Below, piece after piece: positions 59,329 to 64,000 of a DNA stretch of 64,000 bases. Position 1 is the stretch's first letter, and every line of letters starts with the position of its first letter. The stretch is from Rhizobiales bacterium Ga0077537 (GTDB lineage: Bacteria; Pseudomonadota; Alphaproteobacteria; Rhizobiales; Hyphomicrobiaceae). A program made the translations under genes and the position numbers. The notes beneath the pieces were generated by a model. That model was not told the origin of the DNA. It ran no database searches and saw only the letters and a program-made list of their open reading frames with translations. The DNA lies in contig LNEM01000009.1 in assembly GCA_001464955.1 (NCBI GenBank), forward strand, positions 1 through 64,000. Direction: 5' to 3'.

Positions 59329-60567
59329 ATGTCTGCCGCACCGTTCGACTACGCCAATCTGCTGGCGCCGGGCCTGCCGCCGGCTGCCGTCAAGTACGGC
59401 GGCTTTCCGAAGTACAACTTCGTCGGTGGGCATAACGACTCGGCGAGCATTCCCGTCGATGGGCTCCGGGCGGCTGCCGACGCGGTACTGGCGCGCGAAG
59501 GCCGGACGCTCGCAACCTACGGCCTCGAAAGCGGTCCGCAGGGGTATCTGCCGCTCCGCTCCTTCCTCGTTCGCAAGCTGAAGACCGACGCCGGCATCGA
59601 TTGCACGACCGACGACATCCTCATCACGTCCGGCTCGCTGCAGGGCATGGACCTCGTCAACCAGCTGCTGATCGCGCCGGGTGACACGGCCATCATCGAG
59701 CAGGCCAACTACGGCGGCGCCATCACGCGACTGAAGCGGGCGAAGGCCAACATCGTCGGCGTGCCGGTCGACCACGACGGCATGAGCGTCAGCGCGCTCT
59801 CGAATGCGCTCGACGAGCTTGCGGCGAAGGGCGTCAAGCCGAAATACATCTACACCATCCCGACGGTTCAGAACCCCACGGCGACCGTGATGAGCGAGGG
59901 CCGTCGGCGGGAGATCCTGGCGCTTTCGGCGAAGCACGGCGTGCCGATCTTCGAGGACGAGTGCTACGCGGACCTGACGTGGACGGGCGAGCGTCCTGCT
60001 GCCCTGCGCGGGCTCGCGGGGGCCGGCAACAACCAGGTCATTCACATCGGCTCGTTCTCGAAGTCGATCGCGCCGGCGCTGCGGCTCGGCTATCTCGTCG
60101 CGAGCTGGCCGCTGATGGGCAACATTCTCGGGCTCAAGACGGACGCCGGCTCGGGCGCTCTCGAACAGATGATCCTGGCGGAGTATGCGTCGAAGCACTT
60201 CGACACGCACGTCAAGGATCTGCGCAAGCGGCTGAAGCGGAAGGCCGACGTGCTGATCGAGGCGCTGTCGGCGGAGTTCGGGACGGCGGCCGAGTTCGAG
60301 AAGCCCGATGGCGGCATCTTCCTCTGGGTGAAGCTCCCTGACGAGGTGGATACGCTCAGGCTGTTCCAGGCGGCGGCGAAGGCTGGCGTGGCGCTCAATC
60401 CGGGCGTCGAGTGGGCGACGGACCAGGGCTACTCGAAGTCGCGCCTCAGGCTCTGCTTCGCCAATCCGGAGGAAGCGCAGATCCGGGAAGGCGTCGCCGT
60501 GCTGGCCGACGTCTGCCACAAGGAATTCGGCGTTCCAGTGCGCGGCCGCAACGTCGGCCGCAGCTGA
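59329..60567 (+). CDS. PLP-dependent aminotransferase, MocR/2-aminoadipate type
   Basis: A 412-residue fold-type I aminotransferase like LysN or the catalytic part of MocR regulators, but without a winged-helix domain. The features are TYGLESGPQGYLPLRSFL, TSGSLQGMDLVNQLL, YTIPTVQNPTATVM and the PLP lysine in HIGSFSKSIAPALRLGY. Natural substrates of the group include 2-aminoadipate and branched or aromatic amino acids. It ends with a strong terminator shared with the convergent gene. Confidence 0.86.
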   Translation: MSAAPFDYANLLAPGLPPAAVKYGGFPKYNFVGGHNDSASIPVDGLRAAADAVLAREGRTLATYGLESGPQGYLPLRSFLVRKLKTDAGIDCTTDDILITSGSLQGMDLVNQLLIAPGDTAIIEQANYGGAITRLKRAKANIVGVPVDHDGMSVSALSNALDELAAKGVKPKYIYTIPTVQNPTATVMSEGRRREILALSAKHGVPIFEDECYADLTWTGERPAALRGLAGAGNNQVIHIGSFSKSIAPALRLGYLVASWPLMGNILGLKTDAGSGALEQMILAEYASKHFDTHVKDLRKRLKRKADVLIEALSAEFGTAAEFEKPDGGIFLWVKLPDEVDTLRLFQAAAKAGVALNPGVEWATDQGYSKSRLRLCFANPEEAQIREGVAVLADVCHKEFGVPVRGRNVGRS

Positions 60568-60590
60568 GCGTCGCAAGCGGCCGCCAATGG

Positions 60591-60620
60591 AAACGGCTCC
60601 CTCACGGGAGCCGTTTTCGT
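60591..60620 (+). terminator. intrinsic terminator
   Basis: An 11-bp perfect stem (60591-60601 with 60606-60616) with a 4-base loop and trailing TTTTCGT. The A-rich side on the opposite strand makes it usable for the convergent metallo-hydrolase gene as well. Confidence 0.85.
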
Positions 60621-60646
60621 TTCAGGGGCGGTGAAAAGGCGGGGCG

Positions 60647-61771
60647 TCAGGACTGCGCGAACACGATCTTGCCGTCGGCGGTCGTCCGGCGCTCGGCGGC
60701 GCGCGTCTCGAGCAGGTAGTGGGCGTGAGCCAGCGTCTCGGCGAAGGCATGCCGGCCCTGTCCGTCCGCCACGGCCTTCGGGAAGAGGCCGTGGGCAAGG
60801 TGCATGGTCGTCGATGGCGTCTGCATGAGGCCATGGAGGGCCGTGAGGCGCAGCTCGTGATGGTAGGCGAGTTCCTCGACGCGCACCCTGAGGCCGTGGA
60901 ACGGCAGGCCGTGCGACGGCAGGACCAGCGCGTCGGGGGGCAGATCGCGGAAGCGGTCGAGGGAGGCGAGATACTCGGCCAGCGGATTGGCTTCGGGCTC
61001 AGCGGGAAAGACGCCGATCATCGGCGAGATCTTGGAGAGCACCTGGTCGCCCGCGATGAGGATCTTCTCCGCCGCGCACCAGAACGACGCGTGGGCTGCC
61101 GCATGACCGCCGCAGACCATCACCTGCCAGCTGCGGCCGCCGAAACGCACCTCGTCGCCGTCGCGCAGCCGAATGATCGCCTCGGGAAGCGGCTCCATGT
61201 AGGTCAGCGTCCGGCGGCGGTCGTCGCCGAACGAGGCGACCGTCTCGGGATCGCAGCCATGACGCTCGAGGAAGCGAAGCGCGTGGGTCCCGAGCGGCGT
61301 GCGGGCCTCCTCGACCCGCATCTGGGCGGCGAGCCACTCCGTCAGCGTGATCAGATAGGGCGGCTCGTCCGACTTCTCCGACAGCCAGCCCGCGAGGCCC
61401 ACGTGATCAGTGTGGCCATGGGTGGCGATCATGCGCACGATGGGCGAGCCGGAGAGCACGCCCCCCAGCAGGGCGTCCCAGACCGCTCTGGCGGCCGGGT
61501 CGGCGGTGCCGGTGTCGATGACGGTCCAGCCGTCCGTCTCCCGGATCAGCCAGACGTTGACGTGATTGAGCCGGAACGGCAGCGGGATGCGGGCCCACAG
61601 AATCCCCGGCGCGACCTCGATCGTCTCGGCGCCGATCGGATGGTGGTCGTGCAGATAGGTGATGGTCCTGGGATGCTCGCGAAGCTCGGGATCGAGGACT
61701 GCATCGCCATTGCCGCGAAACTCGGCCGTCGAGCCGCCGACCCCGGCCGTGGGCCCCCGTGATCCGTGCAT
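60647..61771 (-). CDS. metallo-beta-lactamase-fold hydrolase
   Basis: A 374-residue MBL-fold protein. The metal motif is THGHTDHVG (His118, His120, Asp122, His123), with the further ligand His in [11 protein letters not shown] and Asp in LIAGDQVL. The long C-terminal extension (~285-374) includes [17 protein letters not shown], typical of the lactonase-like group related to LACTB2-type proteins. The substrate is unknown. The ATG at 61769-61771 (MHGSRG) is preferred over an upstream Met. Confidence 0.82.
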   Translation of the reverse strand: MHGSRGPTAGVGGSTAEFRGNGDAVLDPELREHPRTITYLHDHHPIGAETIEVAPGILWARIPLPFRLNHVNVWLIRETDGWTVIDTGTADPAARAVWDALLGGVLSGSPIVRMIATHGHTDHVGLAGWLSEKSDEPPYLITLTEWLAAQMRVEEARTPLGTHALRFLERHGCDPETVASFGDDRRRTLTYMEPLPEAIIRLRDGDEVRFGGRSWQVMVCGGHAAAHASFWCAAEKILIAGDQVLSKISPMIGVFPAEPEANPLAEYLASLDRFRDLPPDALVLPSHGLPFHGLRVRVEELAYHHELRLTALHGLMQTPSTTMHLAHGLFPKAVADGQGRHAFAETLAHAHYLLETRAAERRTTADGKIVFAQS

Positions 61772-61983
61772 CGCAGCATCCTTTGCGTCGTTCCTGTCCG
61801 GACACGTTGATATCGCACCGCAGCACAATGCGCCAGTTCGCGTTTCGCCCGTCAGCGGAGCGCGCTTGTTCGGCGGGCTCTAATCCGCTATACGCGTGGC
61901 GGAATTCGTCGACCGTTCGACCGCTGGTGCTCCGCCGCCCGGTGACGTGTCCCGGCGCCACCCTGAGCGAGAGAGCCAAGCCC

Positions 61984-62208
61984 ATGAAAACGACCGAGGA
62001 TTTCCATCCCGACTATCACATGGTGAAGGTCGTCATGACCGATGGCTCGGAGTACATGACGTACTCGACCTACGGCAAGGAAGGCGACACCATCACGCTC
62101 GACATCGATCCGCGGACGCATCCCGCATGGACCGGCGGCAACCAGCAGAGCCTGGACCGCGCGGGCCGCGTGTCGCGCTTCAAGAAGAAGTTCGAAGGCC
62201 TGTTCTGA
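61984..62208 (+). CDS. rpmE: 50S ribosomal protein L31
   Basis: A 74-residue L31. [14 protein letters not shown], the [17 protein letters not shown] segment and HPAWTGG are family signatures. It lacks the CxxC zinc ligands, so it is the zinc-free form common in Alphaproteobacteria. The ATG at 61984 follows GAGAG. A clear terminator lies 50 bases after its stop. Confidence 0.96.
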   Translation: MKTTEDFHPDYHMVKVVMTDGSEYMTYSTYGKEGDTITLDIDPRTHPAWTGGNQQSLDRAGRVSRFKKKFEGLF

Positions 62209-62257
62209 GGTCGGGCTGGCGTCCGTTCCGGACGCCGCACCACTCCGATCCGATGCA

Positions 62258-62292
62258 CGAAGGCCGCCCAGGAGGCGGCCTTCGTCGTTTTC
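62258..62292 (+). terminator. intrinsic terminator of rpmE
   Basis: A 12-bp perfect stem (62258-62269 with 62275-62286) with a 5-base loop, followed by CGTTTTC. Confidence 0.85.
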
Positions 62293-62324
62293 GGGAGCTG
62301 TCACGGGTGTCGGTCGACCCGGGT

Positions 62325-62867
62325 TCAGCCGGCAGCCAGCCGCTCGGCGCCGAAGGCGGCCGACAGGCGGTCGACCTGCTGGGCGACCGGGTTCGACGTG
62401 ATCTCGGTCACGACGGCCTCTGGGCGCTGCTCGAGTGCCTTGTCCAGCATCACGATACGGTCGTGGAGGGCGAAGCTCGCCTCGATCAGTTCGCGAAGGC
62501 GCGGCGGAAGCTTTTCGTAGTCGGGGACGTGGTGCGGGCGGCCGATGGCGGCGAGGCGGAGGCGGCGGCGCTTGGTGCGGGCCTCCTCGATGCCGATCTC
62601 GCCGGCCTTGAGCGCCCGGCGGATGACGAGCCAGGAGGCCAGTTCCAGCAGTCGTGTCGTGAGCCGCATGCTTTCCGACGCGTAGAGGACGCCGGCCGTC
62701 GGTGTGATGGCCTTCGAGTCCCGGCGCCCGGGACCTTCGAGGTAGTTGGCCGTCGCCTCGACGAGCGCCATGCCTTCCCGGAACACCTGATCGAACTGTT
62801 GGGAATTGGCGAACTTCTCGGCGAAAGAGATCGTGACGCCCGTGCTCGAACCTACGCTAATCACCAT
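62325..62867 (-). CDS. rcdA: RcdA-like DUF1465 cell-cycle adaptor
   Basis: A 180-residue helical protein of the DUF1465 family, whose Caulobacter member RcdA is an adaptor bringing substrates such as CtrA and TacA regulators to ClpXP with CpdR. The core ASWLVIRRALKAGEIGIEEA and the YEKLPPRLRELIEASFALHDRI segment are typical. The gene fits with divK and pleD in this window, all parts of the CtrA network. The start could also be the neighbouring GTG at 62864. Confidence 0.78.
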   Translation of the reverse strand: MVISVGSSTGVTISFAEKFANSQQFDQVFREGMALVEATANYLEGPGRRDSKAITPTAGVLYASESMRLTTRLLELASWLVIRRALKAGEIGIEEARTKRRRLRLAAIGRPHHVPDYEKLPPRLRELIEASFALHDRIVMLDKALEQRPEAVVTEITSNPVAQQVDRLSAAFGAERLAAG

Positions 62868-63197
62868 TCACCTCGACACGAAGTTTGACCAGAACGAGCC
62901 GCTCGTCTCGCATACCCGGCATCGGCGCGGCTGTGAAGGGGAGCATCGCCAATTCGGGTTAAGGACCTGTCTCGAATTGAGCCGTTCGATTGCGGGAAAT
63001 GTGAGGCGTTGAAAAAGATGAGCCGCCTCGCGGCGGCTCGTTCAGTCGAATGGGAGCGTCAGTACGGTCGACAGGTGTCGCCCGATCTCCAGAAGTGCTG
63101 GATGCGCATGTTCTAGCGACCCGACGTAAATGATCCTTTAATGGCAAACACTAGGTTGACGCCTGTCGTTAAGCTCAGCCGCCCGCTGCCTCCCGTC
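62868..63197. other. 330-base gene-free region with a minus-strand terminator
   Basis: No gene is supported here. On the minus strand a stem of 8 bp (63020-63027 with 63032-63039) with loop TCGC is followed by five T residues, a plausible end for a transcript coming from the DUF1192 gene or a short RNA. The 158 bases between the DUF1192 stop and the stem have no coding frame. Confidence 0.45.
63020..63039 (-). terminator. intrinsic terminator, minus strand
   Basis: GAGCCGCC-TCGC-GGCGGCTC followed, on the minus strand, by ATCTTTTTC. The strong stem plus T-run is the standard Rho-independent layout. Confidence 0.75.
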
Positions 63198-63389
63198 TCA
63201 CTCCGACTTGAAAAGTGCTGCCGCCGCCTGATTGTGCGCCTTCTTCCTCGTGATCTCGGCCTCGGTCCGGGCGATCTCCTGCCTCAGGGAGGCGATGCGC
63301 GCCTCCAGTTCGGCTAGCGACCACTTGGCCAGATCCTCGCCCATCACGAGCGACGGTTTCGCGGTCTTGCGGACATCGTCCCAGTCCAT
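63198..63389 (-). CDS. DUF1192 protein
   Basis: A 63-residue protein with an acidic start (MDWDDVRKTA), then LAKWSLAELEARIASLRQEIARTEAEI, a coiled-coil-like helix, and AAAALFKSE at the end. This is the DUF1192 pattern, an uncharacterised small-protein family of Alphaproteobacteria. The ATG at 63387-63389 follows GGAGATCAGG. It is divergent from the oxidoreductase gene. Confidence 0.85.
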   Translation of the reverse strand: MDWDDVRKTAKPSLVMGEDLAKWSLAELEARIASLRQEIARTEAEITRKKAHNQAAAALFKSE

Positions 63390-63510
63390 CCTGATCTCCT
63401 TTCCGGCGGTTCGTACAACCTGTTCGAAGCCAACACGACTTGTGCGCGACCCGCGCAGCAGGCATCACAGACGTCATGTCACCGAACCAGCTTTCGACAC
63501 GGAGTGCCGC

Positions 63511-64000
63511 ATGACGACCCTGCCCGCAACCATGACCGCCATCGTCATCGACGGGAAGGGAGGGCCGGAGGTGCTCGTCCCGGCAGAGGTGCCGGTTCCG
63601 ACGCCTGGACCGGGGCAGGTGCTGGTCGCCGTCGCGGCGGCGGGCGTCAACCGGCCGGACGTGCAGCAGCGCATGGGGGCCTATCCGCCGCCGCCCGGGC
63701 ATTCGCCGCTGCCGGGCCTCGAGATCGCGGGTGTCGTGGCGGCCATCGGCGCCGGTGTGATGCGGTGGAAGGCTGGCGACCGGGTGTGCGCGCTCGTCAA
63801 TGGTGGCGGCTATGCGCCCTTCTGCATCGCCGAGGACGTGCAGACGCTGCCGGCGCCCTCCGGCCTCTCGATGATCGAAGCGGCGGGCCTGCCCGAGACG
63901 GTGTTCACAGTCTGGAACAACGTGTTCGAGCGCGGGCGGCTCGGACCCGGCGAGTGGTTCCTCGTGCACGGTGGCACCAGCGGCATCGGAACGACGGCGA
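63511..64000 (+). CDS. zinc-free alcohol dehydrogenase-like quinone oxidoreductase, cut by window end
   Basis: The N-terminal 163 residues of an MDR-superfamily protein. It has ITPGPGQVLV-type opening PTPGPGQVLVAVAAAGVNRPDVQQRMGAYPPPPG, then PGLEIAGVVAAIG and GDRVCALVNGGGYA, and enters the nucleotide-binding domain at LVHGGTSGIGTTA. The lack of the zinc ligands near residues 40-65 places it with quinone reductases of the QOR/PIG3 type. The gene runs past base 64000, so the end is unknown. Confidence 0.88.
   Translation, partial: MTTLPATMTAIVIDGKGGPEVLVPAEVPVPTPGPGQVLVAVAAAGVNRPDVQQRMGAYPPPPGHSPLPGLEIAGVVAAIGAGVMRWKAGDRVCALVNGGGYAPFCIAEDVQTLPAPSGLSMIEAAGLPETVFTVWNNVFERGRLGPGEWFLVHGGTSGIGTTA

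Overview
The window comes from a GC-rich alphaproteobacterium, most likely a member of the Hyphomicrobiales (Rhizobiales) that makes or once made bacteriochlorophyll. Three things point there: a bchE-bchJ pair under what look like PpsR and FNR sites; CtrA-network genes typical of Alphaproteobacteria (divK, pleD, an RcdA-type DUF1465 gene); and gene orders usual for the group (rpoZ-rel-...-pdxJ-acpS-lepB-rnc-era, trpA-accD-folC, epmA/epmB near efp). The assignment rests on gene content and protein appearance only; no database search was run.

Layout. 0-3.1 kb: a small conserved-looking protein, a decayed hydantoinase-B-like tail, then bchE-bchJ on the minus strand. 3.2-10.2 kb: a LysR regulator and the complete fdsGBA-fdhD-fdsD operon for a molybdenum NAD-dependent formate dehydrogenase. 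10.4-12.6 kb: tRNA-Pro(GGG), then leuA behind a leader peptide rich in leucine codons and a long-range stem. 12.6-16.5 kb: a membrane protein, a TIR protein with a C-lectin-type (FGE-like) domain, a Uma2-family protein and a lone MreB. 16.7-24.2 kb: housekeeping genes rpoZ, rel, DUF2062, pdxJ, acpS, lepB, rnc, era. 24.3-28.7 kb: a DCC-type thiol protein, an SDR, a ROK kinase, DUF3572, and divK-pleD. 28.7-29.4 kb: a gene-free stretch with a run of strong hairpins. 29.4-35.6 kb: rpmG, a NUDIX hydrolase, DUF983, and the EF-P modification genes epmA/epmB, separated from efp by a three-gene ParA / ribbon-helix-helix / TIR cassette.

35.7-40.7 kb is a minus-strand block resembling the Zrg-type zinc-responsive locus (DUF2796, ABC ATPase, FtsX-like permease, DUF3299) behind a Zur-like palindrome, next to a PhoA-type alkaline phosphatase. 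40.9-45.5 kb holds trpA, accD, folC and a hisC-like aminotransferase. 45.6-51.9 kb holds a GNAT-like protein, an M48 peptidase, a cupin, RNase R, a carboxymuconolactone-decarboxylase-like protein and two small exported proteins. 52.1-64 kb holds a long UvrB, an alpha/beta hydrolase, an exonuclease-CBS-nucleotidyltransferase fusion, pdxH, a small surface-type protein, a PLP aminotransferase, a metallo-beta-lactamase-fold protein, rpmE, rcdA-like DUF1465, DUF1192, and the start of a quinone-oxidoreductase-like gene cut by the window end.

The genes fit a metabolically flexible phototroph: formate oxidation to NADH, oxygen-controlled bacteriochlorophyll synthesis, and a stringent-response/cell-cycle core. 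The least explained parts are the ParA-RHH-TIR cassette, the TIR/C-lectin fusion, the hairpin-rich intergenic region near 29.1 kb and the exonuclease-nucleotidyltransferase fusion.
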